NCBI GenBank assembly: GCA_963931925.1
Contig: OZ007569.1
Location: forward strand, 46,947,021 to 47,011,020
Source: Onchidella celtica
Lineage: Eukaryota; Mollusca; Gastropoda; Systellommatophora; Onchidiidae
Direction of reading: 5' to 3'
DNA length: 64,000 nt
Shown here: positions 33,990-44,877 of the stretch, in pieces
Layout of the letters: the number at the start of each line of letters is the position of its first letter
Numbering within the stretch: position 1 is the stretch's first letter
Made by a program: the position numbers and the translations under genes
Notes under the pieces: model-generated
What the model was told of the DNA's origin: nothing
Seen by the model: only the letters and a program-made list of their open reading frames with translations
The model's database searches: none

Positions 33990-34215
33990 CGCCTTCTGGG
34001 CAATTGTTTTATACAGCTTTCTGGGCAATTGTTTTATACAGCCTTCTGGGCAATTGTTTTATACAGCCTTCTGGGCAATTGTTTTATACAGCCTTCTGGG
34101 CAGTTGTTTTATACCGCCTTCTGGGCAATTGTTTTATACAGCCTTCTGGGATATTATTTTATTTAGCTCTCCTGGCAATCGTATTATACCCTTCTGGGTA
34201 AATTTATATTACAGC
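33990..34215 (-). promoter_or_regulatory. 25-bp tandem array with a TATA box in most units
   Basis: Units start at 33994, 34019, 34044, 34069, 34094, 34119 and 34144, an exact 25-bp period, then decay. On the minus strand most units read TGTATAAAACAATTGCCCAG, so a TATAAAA recurs every 25 bp directly upstream of gag. The array may act as a promoter or as spare promoters. It also makes meaningless open frames on the plus strand. Confidence 0.75.
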
Positions 34216-34302
34216 CTTTGAGCAACGAAAATTTCTATCAATATTAGATCTAGATCTATATATCTTTGTCCCAGATATGTAAGTTTGGATTTGTCCTGGC
34301 AG

Positions 34303-36070
34303 TCTAGAACATCCAACAATATTGTTCTGCACTGGCATGAGATTTCGTTGCACTTATTGTGCTGTATAAGTCTGAATTTGTCCTGGCGGTCTGGAACAGT
34401 GCTTCTCAACGGGGGCAATTTTGAGTCATCTGTGGGGGATTGGGGGGGGGGGGGCGCGAAAAAGACAAAAGGGGCAAGGGGGGGGGGGCGAAAAGGGCGA
34501 AAGGGGGCGATAAGGGACAAAAAAGTGAGGGTAAATTAATATTTTGCTAACTAGGGATTACAATTTTGCACAATATCTTGACCATATTTTCGGTTTCTTT
34601 CTAATCTAATACCATATCATTTATGCCCACTGTTAGAAAACAAAATCCCGTCAAGTACATGCTGTTCATTTTTTTTTTTGCTGTACTGTGCAGTAAATTA
34701 CTACTAGATCTAAATGATATCAGATGAAGGATCACTATAGAGAGAGGGCCATACTGAGGATCAGCATAACTTCAGTTGCAACAGATGGAGCACCCATCAA
34801 TGATGAGATGACATCAAAGCTTCATGAACTTCATTGAAATACCTGGCCTTCTCACCATCCATATTGAGAAGGCAAAAAATTTGAGCGGCTTCTTCTCCGT
34901 GAAGAGGTCCACTGCTTGTAAATGAGTAAGTGCCTTCGATGCTCTTTGGAGCTATTTGTATCAGTGACTTTTTTTTTTTTTTTTTTAGCAACAGGACTAG
35001 GCATGCCAGCCTGGAGAGAGAATGTAGAAGCTTCCTGCATGTTGAAAATGTTTGACAAGATTAATTAAGTGAACTTTATAGGGCAACAAGACCAATCTAG
35101 TTAAGAAAAAAATATATCCTCTCGTCTTTCTCCGTCAAGCTGAAGTTGTAGAAAACTGTGATATCGTCCGCTTCACTCAACTCGGCAAAGTCATGCACAG
35201 GCGAATTCCAGACCTGCGAGATCTATGTGTCTCCGAGAGGTTATGCACCAATGGGGCCCAAGCATTTGCCAGAAGAATCACTAGATTTCCACCACTGCAC
35301 CGAAGGTCAAATCATTTTCGAACAAGAGGGCTACAAAGAACATCTATTCTCCCCCCTGAAAGGACGTTCCTTCTCCCCCTGGTGGCTCCCCCACCCCCAC
35401 CCCCCGCAAAGGAAGAAGTGCAGCATAAAGTCATTAAAAAAAAACAACCCAGAGAAAATGGCTTCAGATGTGTGTGAGGGATGAAATGCGTTTGCTTCTC
35501 ACAAACACCGACATTACATATTATATGATCACAACACACCAACCACAGAAAAATCACCGACTTGTTAACAATACACAAAAATGAGTTTTAATGAATAATA
35601 ATAATATGTTGTATTTTTGTTTCTAATATCTGAATGGTCAGTAAGCCAAGTGTCATTAAGAAAGCTTTGAAAACCTTAACATAATTTATGTCTAGTCTGC
35701 GCACCTTTGGTTTCATGCTAGAATGGGGTAAGTTGGGCAGGTGGTGTGGGGATTGGGGGGGGGGGGGGCGATGAAAGAAAATTTGAGGCTCAAGAGGGCG
35801 ATTGCCTGAAAAAAGGTTGAGAACCACTGGTCTAGAACATCCAACAGTATTGTTTTCCACTGGCATGACATTTAGTTGCACTTATGCTGGATAGGTCTGA
35901 ATTTGACCTGACAGTCTAGAACATCCAACACTATTGTTTTCCACTGCCATGACATTTAGTTGCACATATGCTGGATAGGTCTGGATTTGTCCTCGCAGTC
36001 TAGAACATCCAAAAACATTAATTTTTCCACTGGCATGACAGTTAGGTATACGAATGCTGGATAAGAATAC
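34303..36070. repeat. 84-bp minisatellite interrupted by a hAT element
   Basis: Units begin TCTAGAACATCCAACA at 34303, 35831, 35915 and 35999 (84-bp spacing in the last three; 87 bp for the first). Each carries CACTGGCATGACATTTAG or a variant. The first unit is separated from the rest by 34397-35829. Confidence 0.75.
34397..35829 (+). mobile_element. hAT DNA transposon, defective, 1433 bp
   Basis: Terminal inverted repeats CAGTGCTTCTCAAC and CAGTGGTTCTCAAC, the usual hAT end. The 8-bp flanks GTCTGGAA (34389-34396) and GTCTAGAA (35830-35837) differ at one base and equal the disrupted minisatellite unit. Plus-strand translation near 34770-34800 gives SVATDGAPIND, like the TDGAP motif of ZBED5-type hAT transposases, but stops follow. 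There are G-rich runs at both ends. Confidence 0.8.
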
Positions 36071-36679
36071 CAGACATGAGAGCTGCCAGGGAGTTTTTTG
36101 CAAATGACATTTTGTAGGCAGCCTACGCAACAAATTGTAGCAGATGGAAGACACGGTTAACTTTGGATGCAGACTTTCTTGTAGCCTGGCGTAATGAGCT
36201 GTTCCATAAGTGCGAGGTCTGTCAATTGCGTCACAGTAACAACAATATTGTATCATGCCTCCTCCAAGCATTTTGAATTTGAGATTCTTGAAATGCATTG
36301 TTACTTATTTACTGTCCTCTTCGACAATGTGCATTTCAAAAATTATTATCACATTAATTCACCTCTATTTTGGACCAATTCAATGTATATAGAACATACT
36401 ATAATGTTATTGTGAGAAGTTTCCTCTAAAACGGAATTAATTAACTGCTTTAGAAGTGTCTTTTAAGCTGAGGTCCGTAGTGGGTCCAAAACTATTATGA
36501 CTAGACCATAGATATCGATCCTCCTCTTAACTGTGTAAGATTTTACAAATTCGGCTATTTCGTTTACTTCTTAGTATAAAGATAACTTTGAATTTGTTGC
36601 TGCTGTTGCTTCTACTGTTATAATAAAATTGCTGTTTAACGCAATAAGTATTCCTCAACAAGATGACAGTGATACTGAC

Positions 36680-36797
36680 CAAACAACATTTCCTCACAAG
36701 TTTCCAAGTCATTTTCAATAGAAATGTGCGGGTTTAGTTTGTTGACTTGTAAGAAGTCCTTGAAGGCCAGATCATATTTCTCAACCACCTGATAGGC
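36680..36797 (-). CDS. TPR co-chaperone-like gene, third identified exon
   Basis: 118 bp encoding 39 residues plus one base. It is preceded by acceptor TTGCACTCTCCAG and followed by donor GTCAGT (both on the minus strand). The residues AYQVVEKYDLAFKDFLQVNK and LNPHISIEND form the second half of a TPR and continue directly from the RRAK end of the previous exon (phase 0). It ends in phase 1, so at least one more exon must lie at lower coordinates; none was found before the minisatellite, so it may be beyond the hAT/DIRS block. Confidence 0.75.
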
Positions 36798-36939
36798 CTG
36801 GAGAGTGCAAGAAGATAAATCATTGACCCAATCATGACCTTTTCTGATAAATAAATATGAGTGAAGACTAGTTGACTATTCAATTTTTGTCATTCTTCTT
36901 TTCAATACCTTTAGTTCACCACCATCCATCTGACATTGG

Positions 36940-37095
36940 ATGAGGAGGGAGAAGAAGTGAAGGGGATGAGGTGAGAGGAAAGGAGTGGAGAAGGAGAGAG
37001 AGGGCTAAGGAGGTGGCAAGGATAGGTGTTGAGGAGGGAAATGGCAGGGGAGGATGGGGGACGGAGAAGGGAGAGGAGGGGAAGACGGAGGAAGA
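36940..37095. repeat. Purine-rich tract in a TPR gene intron
   Basis: GGAGAGG/GGGAAG-rich on the plus strand, so pyrimidine-rich on the coding strand. It lies between the second and third exons. Confidence 0.7.
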
Positions 37096-37236
37096 GTGAC
37101 TGCAGACCTCATCTAATTTAATATACATAACATGTTATCAGAGAAAGTTACGTAAGTAGATAAGTCGAACATCTCAGTTGCAAGACTTGAAAATATTTAT
37201 TAATAATGAAAAAATTTAGTTTTCTTCATAAGTTAC

Positions 37237-37471
37237 CTTGGCCCTTCTGAAATAAGCTTTGACACTGTAGCTGTTTAACTGCAGTGCCATATCAGAGTGC
37301 TTTATCACATTGGCACTGTTGCCCAACTTCAATTCACACGCTGCCAAATTCAGATGAGCTGCATGGACAAGTTCATTTTCCTCCTGTCTCAACTCGAATC
37401 AATGTTGTTTCTCCAGCCAAACAGTCGAGAATTTGGAAATAACAGTTGCGGGCATCTTCAAGTCTTCCAGC
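37237..37471 (-). CDS. TPR co-chaperone-like gene, second identified exon (one-base frame break)
   Basis: Acceptor TTTCTTTGTCAG and donor GTAACT flank 235 bp. The first part reads AGRLEDARNCYFQILDCLAG. After a one-base shift it reads ELRQEENELVHAAHLNLAAC, then ELKLGNSANVIKHSDMALQL and KAYFRRAK. This is the TPR spacing and style of FKBP/AIP-type co-chaperones, which bind Hsp90 or Hsp70 tails in the cytosol. Both ends are phase 0, but the length is one base over a multiple of three. Either an assembly indel or a real inactivation. Confidence 0.75.
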
Positions 37472-38227
37472 CTGACAAAGAAAGTTGTGCAGAAAACGTT
37501 GTTGCAAGGTCAAAATGTGGTGAAGAGAAAAATGTGTACGTTGCGAGGCCTCGTGTAACAAACAATGCAGAAATGATACAATTAAACGTAAATGAAAAGG
37601 AAAGACAAATCAAGCATTCGGTCAAATGACTTTCATCAGGCGATAAATTGTAACAGGACCGGTATGAAAACGAAATTAAACAAATTAAAAAAAACATTGT
37701 AAAATTCTCCAAAATGAGGATTCATATCGTTTGTGATTTCCGGGCATGGGTTCATCGAAATGGCCTACACGTCAAGACAGTTTTTTGAGAATTTTGCCCG
37801 GATGTCCCAAAGGTTTAGGGAGCCTCATGCATGCAAGTTAACATTGGTTTTAGAAACGGGGAAGAAAATCTTATTTGCTATGCCCAGGGGCCCATAATGA
37901 TATTAAGACGGCCCTGAGTGTAGGTAACCCCAAGTATATCTACCGGAGTTTTGTTTTGTTTTGTTTTGTTTGGGAGCTACTGCTGCATGATCCTTAACAA
38001 CATTAGACATGCATTCCCACGCTGTACAAAACATACACTTATCATTAACGCCTGGCACAATATGATACAAACAGAATACAAGTATGCATTAAAACTTCAG
38101 TCATTATTGTTCTATATGGCAAAACGTTAAAGAGGGAAAAGGATGATTTATTAAGTGAAACTTTAGATGGCAAGCTACAGACAATGACGTCCTCAGTAAT
38201 GGATGGATGGATGATCCTTAAACATAC

Positions 38228-38318
38228 CTTGAAATAGTCATTCCCCTTCTCTTTAAACATTCTCGCTTCAAGTATGTTTTTCGTATCCATCCTACGATTG
38301 TGACCCACCTTTCTTGAC
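38228..38318 (-). CDS. TPR co-chaperone-like gene, first identified exon
   Basis: Reads MDTKNILEARMFKEKGNDYF then K, ending in donor GTATGT at 38227, phase 0. It fuses cleanly with AGRLEDARNCY of the next exon to make a canonical TPR helix A (KEKGNDYFKAGRLEDA). The 5' limit is either the ATG at 38290 or an acceptor (GAATTGCAG) ending at 38319, in which case upstream exons, for example a PPIase domain, are missing here. The FKBP assignment is inferred from TPR style only. Confidence 0.65.
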
Positions 38319-38877
38319 CTGCAATTCAAACCAGTAATGATAAGCATTTTCTTCCACCGTTTATTCTCCTCAAGGAAATTATATATACGTAAATGTGCAT
38401 AATCACTTGAGTATTAAAAACAGTCAAATTAATAAATTCATTTTCTATAATCATATTATATTCTGCAAAATATAAATAATATGCATGGCAATTAAAATAG
38501 TTGCGACCAAATTTACAACCTGTCGCATCAATAAATTTGACTGCAAAATTTTACTGACACATAGTTCCGGTTCACAATTTACTGGTTGGTTGGTTTCTGG
38601 GCCAGATTTTATGAGAGGGTGCGGGCCAGAGGAAGCTACGGGTGGCATTATAATCAGGTGGGAACGCTACGGTCAGCTGCTAGCTGGCAGACAAGAAATG
38701 CACACCATAATTTCCTATATTTCCTTGGTAAATCTTACTAAGCTCGGTCAGACACAGTCAGCTTCTGCCACTACTTCTTGGGTGTAAATTTTGATCGCAG
38801 CAACAGTCTGTGACGTCACGGACTCAGTATGATAGCCCCCTAGGTTCATAATTTGAAAGTTAGCTTTTTTCTTAAAT

Positions 38878-39140
38878 ATATATATACTAGCTGAATTCCC
38901 GGCCCTGCCCGGGATAAATCGATTTATTAGTTTCAGTTCTGGGTGATTATTATGGACCTGCTTCATTTTGCCTGTTCCTTTAGCTTTATTTTATTTTTGT
39001 TTGTTTGTTTGTTTTTAGATAAGTTTTACTGCTCTCCCTTTGTGCGTTGACGTCCTGCGCGTCCCCTCCAGCATCCGTCAAATGGCTATGATTTGCGCAC
39101 GGGTTAGTTTGTTTGCACATCGCAGGAAGTGATAACGTCG
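38878..39140 (+). repeat. Interspersed repeat, first copy
   Basis: Begins near TAGCTGAATTCCCGGCCC and shares about 260 bp with 39536-39800, including CTGCCCGGGATAAATCG, TTATTATGGACCTGCTTC and a (TTTG)4 run. Confidence 0.7.
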
Positions 39141-39535
39141 TGCATTAATGGAAAAAGAAATATTATAAAAATGTATATTGAGAACACAAACCTGCAATTT
39201 TGGCTCTGCAGCGCCAATCTCCCAATTCCAGACCCATTCTTTTTCCAAGTCTAGGCACATTGAGAACACACAAAATTTCATACTTGATACTGATAGTCTT
39301 AGAACTCAATCTCATCATTCAAACCAGTCCTAACCGGAAGTTGTTTTGTGAGTGTGATGCAGACACCGGAACCAACCTCAATTACGAGTTATTAATTTTT
39401 TTTGTATTTTCTGTGCCGGGGACACGACCACGATCTATACTAAGCGCTGTATAAAATCTGAGGGCCACCGAATCAGCATTAACGGAGGAGTAGCGAAAGG
39501 CGCGCTGCAATTGTCGTAAGGTTTCACTTTTATTA

Positions 39536-40130
39536 ATATATAGCTGAGTTGCCCGGCCCTGCCCGGGATAAATCGATTTATTAGTTTCTCAGTTCTGGGT
39601 GATTATTATGGACCTGCTTCATTTTGCCTGTTCCTTTAGCTTTATTTTATTTTTGTTTGTTTGTTTGTTTTTAGATAAGTTTTACTGCTCTCCCTTTGCG
39701 CGTTGACATCCTGCGCATCCCGTCAGCATCCGACAAATGGCAATGATTTGCGCACGGGTTAGTTTGTTTGTTTGTTAGTGAACACATCGCAGGAAGTGAT
39801 AACGCCATGTGTAGGCGGAAGTGGGCTATTATTAGAAACATATGTCAATATCTTATTGATCGTAAATTTCGAATCAAACGCTCTCGTGAATTTAGTCTTT
39901 AATTATAACCGCATTTACCGATTAACTCAGAAATAACAAACGGTTTTGTTCGTGTATAGCGATAGGAACAATAGTCGCTATCCCATAATGCTTTGTGCCA
40001 AATTTCAGGTCGGTGCGTTGTGTGGTTTCCGAGTCCATAGGACTATTAGGAGTTTTGTTGTAGCTTTATTAGATAGATATAGATATATAGATATATATAT
40101 TATATATATATTTGGCTGGCTCACCGATAA
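39536..40130 (+). repeat. Interspersed repeat, longer copy with AGATAT tail
   Basis: Shares its first 260 bp with 38878-39140. It continues to TTTGTGCCAAATTTCAGGTC and GTTTCCGAGTCCATAGGAC and ends in a TAGATATAGATATATA tail. The CTGCCCGGG-to-TATAGATA layout is one I associate with abundant invertebrate retroposons; the class is not certain. Confidence 0.6.
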
Positions 40131-40489
40131 GCGCAGATCATAAAAAATTAGCAATCCTAGTGTTAGATAACTTCTCATTTATGCCTATACATGACATGTA
40201 TAATAATAATGTAGCTCTACAATTATTTTGCCTGTTCTGAATTTTTTTCATTTGGACTAGGATCAGTGAAAGTATAAATCAACGTCACTTTGTTCAGTAT
40301 GAAAATGATGCTTGGTTAAATATGTGCGCTAATTGTCTCTCTGCCATCCGGTTTACAGCACCCATTATAACACCATCCCTATCCATGACCCCATGACCTT
40401 AAGCTTTAATATTATGTCCGATGTCGTGACACAATTGGCTTGCGCGGGTAATGGGAAAGCCCAGACCTCGTTTTTGTACAAGTGTTGCC

Positions 40490-40640
40490 AGTCCTTGGGA
40501 TTTTTCCAAAGATCTTGAGATCTTGGAGGTTACCTTGGGATATTGGTATTTTTTAAAAAGATCTTGGGATTTTGGGGGATTTCTTGGGGATCTTGGCATT
40601 ATTTTTTAAGATCTTGGGATTTTCGGGCTTTTGTGTGGTT
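40490..40640. repeat. Irregular repeats of AGATCTTGGGATTTT
   Basis: Four or five imperfect copies spaced 30-50 bp apart; no coding sense. Confidence 0.6.
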
Positions 40641-40685
40641 TCCATTATTTCTTTGTAAGAAAAAAACAACAATTACCACAATATA

Positions 40686-40830
40686 CAAGCACACACACAC
40701 ACACATACACACACACACACCCAACCACACACGCACACACACACATACATACATACGTACATACAAACATACACACAAACATACATACCTACACACACAC
40801 ACAGAGACACACATACACACAAACACAACT
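40686..40830. repeat. (CA)n / (CATA)n compound microsatellite
   Basis: ACAC and CATACATA runs. The frames over it are Thr-His or Val-Cys repeats and are not genes. Confidence 0.9.
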
Positions 40831-40869
40831 GCCCTTTCACTCACAATGCAATTTGCGGCTTAAAAGATG

Positions 40870-42800
40870 AATAAAGCGGCAGTTTGAGATTGCCTGTATG
40901 AGACTACATCTATGGCTCGAGAAAACGCACTGCTTTAACCATTATGGCTGTTATTTGGGGGACTTAGTACTTTGACTGTCGTTAGTTGTGCGTACGCACC
41001 CCAAGCGTTTTGCGCTGGGAGCGCGTACGTACACGTACCTGTCCCTAACCCGGTCCTTATCCTGAACCCTAAATCTTATCGATTCCCTAACCCTGCCCCC
41101 TACCCTTTCAAATAAAAATCAGGAGCAAAACAGAGAGAAAATCTGAAATAATAATTAATTAAGGTTGTTGTTAGGATATTTCGGGAGGAGCTCTCTAACT
41201 CTGGAGTCACAAAAAGTCTTTAAAATACATACCCCTAGCCACAGACTAATAAATTAACCAGACTGGAAACACGAGCTTCGGGCTGTGTCGTTTTTACCGG
41301 AATTTCCCGAGCGGCGGCCGTATAACCAACATGGCCGCCGCTCGGGAAATTCCGATTCTAGTTCTATCTGCATTAGAAATTTCTTTTTATTTGTCAAGAT
41401 TGCTTGTACATGTATTAATTTCTTGGTGCGGAACCAAACTTCCGCGTTCAGTGGGCGCGTCAAAATGGTGTCATTCAAAATTGTAGCTATGCTGGAGCGT
41501 CGGTCGTTACCGTAAACCTAATGTGGCCGATGGTTCATGACCTTTCGCTGTTTTGTGGCGTCACACAATGGGATCATCCAGTCTGGGGTATTTTATTAGT
41601 CTGTGCCCCTAGCGCAAAAAGCTTGGGCGGCGGACGAACTTTCTTGTAATTTTACATAGAAAGCTATGAACAGTGAACTCAACTCAGTATTTTCTCTATT
41701 TGGCTTTGCAATTACATGTAGATCTAATCTACTTCCCCCTAACAACGTCGTAACCCATTGAGTCTGTAGTAGCTTCATCCGGTTTTTCGGGTTTGACGAA
41801 GAAATTGTTTTAGTCGTGCAGACTTAATATCCTAAACAGGGCTGGATTGACCATCAAGCAAAATATGCATCAAGCGTTGAGGGGGCACCACAGAAAGAGG
41901 AAGGAGAGCCCCACAAAAGCTGTCTCCGGTGCTGGATTTACCATGGTTCAACTAACCTAGGCCCCCATCATAAATGCCTGACGTGCAAATCTTGCAGATC
42001 AAAACGCAGCCTAAAACATCACGTCGTGACACAGTTTTCTCTCTCAGTATGATTCAAATGTTGCAACTTGAAGAATAAAACAATTTCCGGTCCAGCGGGT
42101 CCAACAGTTTCCGAGTTATAATTGTTTCAGGTAGGGGCCTTGTCTTACATGTCACAGTATCCATTATGTTTATCATTGCGTTACGTTAAAATTACGTTGT
42201 ATAACTCGGTACTTTTTGCTTTAAATAGAGCATTCTATCGGGCTTAAGGATGGTCATTTTAGAGAGTATAAATAATAATGTTTCTTCAATAAAAATGTCT
42301 TTTTCTTTTTCCAAAGTATTACTGATGATCGATAACGATTTCTACTGAAAGAATTGTTTTTAACATTTTTTTTTTGTATTTTTTTTTCTTATAACATTTA
42401 AAATATGAGGAATTTGTTGAAAATTTGATTTTTTTTTTTCTGACCTTGTTAGAAGTGTAGGTGAATAATTATTTGCTTATATTGCTTTCCTCTGTGAAGT
42501 GTTACATTGAACAAACCCCCCCCCCCCCCCCCAAAAATATTTTATAGAGTTGTGAGGTCTGACCTGGAAGAAAGCTGAATTTTGAATCTATTATTTCACA
42601 TTCAACACTTCTATTGAGTTTTAGCATCATGTCAGTTTTGACAATGTCTTGCCAATGGAAGGGTCAAAGGGCACCAAGGTTGGGCTGTGCTGAGGGCATC
42701 AGTTGCCCTCTATCCGGCCCTGTTGACAGGACATTTCAAAGACTCACATTTATTTTCACGTGGCCGGTATACGGAGTGTTGTTTCATTTTGAAATTACGT
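40870..42800. other. No recognisable gene
   Basis: Apart from the hairpin there are T-rich stretches around 42360-42440 and a C18 run at 42517-42534. A GC-richer patch near 41450-41560 with AAAATGG motifs could be a promoter, but no transcript can be assigned. Confidence 0.4.
41298..41354. repeat. Perfect 22-bp GC-rich hairpin
   Basis: Left arm 41298-41319 starts CGGAATTTCCCGAG. Right arm 41333-41354 is its exact reverse complement. The loop is 13 bp (GTATAACCAACAT). Confidence 0.9.
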
Positions 42801-42805
42801 TGAGG

Positions 42806-42912
42806 TGTTTGAGGTTTGAGTTTGGGTTCTACGGCACGTCGGCACGATAACGGCCACTTAGCGCCCTTCACGGTCCATTGGGCTGCACGTTCTTTATTTA
42901 TGTTTTTCGGTG
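42806..42912 (-). mobile_element. LINE 3' tail, copy h (minus strand)
   Basis: The minus strand reads the same end as the other copies: GGCGCTAAGTGGCCGTTATC, then CGACGTGCCGTAGAACCC and AAACTCAAACC. About 100 bp, severely 5' truncated. Confidence 0.7.
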
Positions 42913-43012
42913 TGAATTACCATTTCGGCACCTTACTGTATTCTGCTAGCATTTTTTTTTTTTATTGTTTAATATTGTTCAGTTTACTGTCATACTGTCA
43001 TTATAGGGATAT

Positions 43013-43312
43013 GCTGATCCAGAGGTAAGGTGCTCGCCTCTCATGCCGAAGGTACCGGATTCGATTCCCAGTCGGTGCAGGCATGTTGGAGTGTGGGATT
43101 TTTCTCATATATTCCTGTCCCTGATCCTATGGTAGGTAGGGTCGAGTACCTAGTCTTCTCGGATAAGGACGAAAAATTCGGATGGCCCGTGTGCACGTTG
43201 CGTACTATAAAGATACCTTGGCAGTTGGAAATCGAAATGAGCAGGCCAAACAGGCCGCAACTCCGGCAAAATTAATAATTATTTACCACTCCCTCCAAAA
43301 AAAAAAAAAAAC
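43013..43312 (+). mobile_element. tRNA-derived SINE, family 1, second copy
   Basis: Head with AGAGGTAAGGTGCTCGCC and box-B-like GGATTCGATTCCC (43067-43079). The body matches the minus-strand SINE at 25901-26367, including TCGAGTACCTAGTCTTCTCG and ACCTTGGCAGTTGG. It ends in an A14 run at 43298-43312. The 67-bp segment duplicated in the other copy is single here. Confidence 0.75.
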
Positions 43313-44218
43313 GCGCGCTGCACAGTGGCGACGACGTGTCTGCTCCAGCTGTAACTGAGCTGCAATGACATTAAGGCAAATTTCCCAAAACGAGTCAAAG
43401 AAGTATACAAAATACAAAATACAAAATACAAAAACACTCAGTAGTTTTGTCTGCGTGTTAGCTTTAAGCCATCGCCAGTACAAACACGGATGTCAAGACC
43501 AGCAGGTCTGTAGGTTGAGGTGTTGTAGAAACAGAGAAACGTGGCCATGTTTTTGTTGTGTAAATGATTCATTTTTCATAAAACCCACGAGTGGAGCCTG
43601 TATTCTAAGCTGCTATTATTTAACTTTGTTACATCTCTCAGCAGATTAACCCGCACGTGAGTTTATGCGTTTAAACCTTATTCTAGGATCCACTTATAAA
43701 ATACGCGATGTGTTCACATTGCAAACGAATTATATTATTAAAAGTTACATCTCTTAAAAACACTGGAAAAGTAAAGGCCGTGTACAGTCTAATGCTTAAA
43801 ATAGTATAGGTTGCTTTCCTTCTTTCCTGATGCTTTGACCACAATTTAAATAAGATGTGAACATTGACATAGGCGCGGTGTTCTAAGCTGCACGTCAAAA
43901 GCACAAAAAGTTCCGCTGAGTGGTTCAGAAAAAATTGAGGGAACGTTGCATTGGCGTGTACTTACCTAACACAGATACTGAAGAAAGTACGATTATTCAC
44001 AGTTTTACCAGAAACTGCCGATAAGAAAGGACTATAATTTTTTTCAAGCAGCCACAAAGTCACTGTACTTATGTGCTCGACGAAAGTAGCTTACACTTAA
44101 GCTGCATGGCCTGAAACTTGTTGTTGTTCCGGCTCCCCCGAAATATCACAAAGGTCCGTGTCACGACATAATGTGAAAAACAACACAGGGCTTTGTCTTA
44201 TCTTCCCCCACAAACAAC
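43313..44218. other. No recognisable gene
   Basis: Includes a short TACAAAATACAAAA tandem near 43406-43430. Otherwise nothing supported. Confidence 0.45.
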
Positions 44219-44877
44219 ACTGGTCCGTGGCCTTCGGCCAAACACAATGCCGATATGCAGGTAAGTGACGTCACGGGATGCGGCGGTACCGTCTCAAGGC
44301 TGCGCTCTCTAGGCCAAGGCTACAGGAAACAAAGTTTGAATACCGGCACTATAACAATGCTTGTGTGTTGACTGCTGTTTCTTGTCTTTGTGTGGATTTA
44401 TTAGACTTATTGTTATTCTCAAGATTGGATATTTCTTGTGTCGGTCTCACGTCTTCTCACGTCTTGGAGACTGCACACACAGTGACACTGGCATATTTAT
44501 GTGGTCAGTACCCTCCTAACAGTTAACCTTGTCTTTGTCTCCTCTCCACCTGTCCTAGGGTCGTTGTACATCGTAAGAAAGCAAGTTCGTTGTCCGTCTT
44601 TGTTCTTGTTTGACTATATATGTAGGATGCCTGGAAGTCCCGTCAGTCGGTGTAGTAGACGTGTACCTGTGCAATGCCTATCTGTACAGTGTTCATTTAT
44701 ATGTGAAATTATTTCTGTGTATAACGTATACCTATACAGTGACAGTAACTTTCATATCCGTATATAGACTTATGTGTGTCGATTAAATGTCAACTCTGTA
44801 TACCTTACAGAAGGACTTACGTTATTCTGTAATATTCTAAAAACCCCACGCACGACACCACAATATTCAATGTGAAA

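Larger units (their letters stand above)
29659..34230 (-). mobile_element. DIRS-like tyrosine-recombinase retrotransposon
   Basis: Three minus-strand frames in DIRS order: a basic gag-like protein, reverse transcriptase with RNase H, and a tyrosine recombinase overlapping the end of the RT frame. There is no integrase or protease. The recombinase implies integration through a circular intermediate without target duplication. Left and right limits are approximate: the inverted repeat on the low side and the TATA-bearing tandem array on the high side. All three frames are intact, so the copy could be young. Confidence 0.85.

Noticed and set aside
33990-34200. CRISPR-like regular repeat array
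   Set aside because: Units are head to tail without variable spacers, in a eukaryotic retroelement context.
33899-34221. Overlapping plus-strand open frames of 67-100 residues
   Set aside because: Produced by a 25-bp repeat free of stops in all frames; the real coding strand is minus.
40543-40870. His-Thr-rich frames
   Set aside because: CA/CATA microsatellite translation.
43013-43085. tRNA gene
   Set aside because: Box A and B are present, but the acceptor stem does not pair and the sequence continues into a SINE body ending in poly-A.
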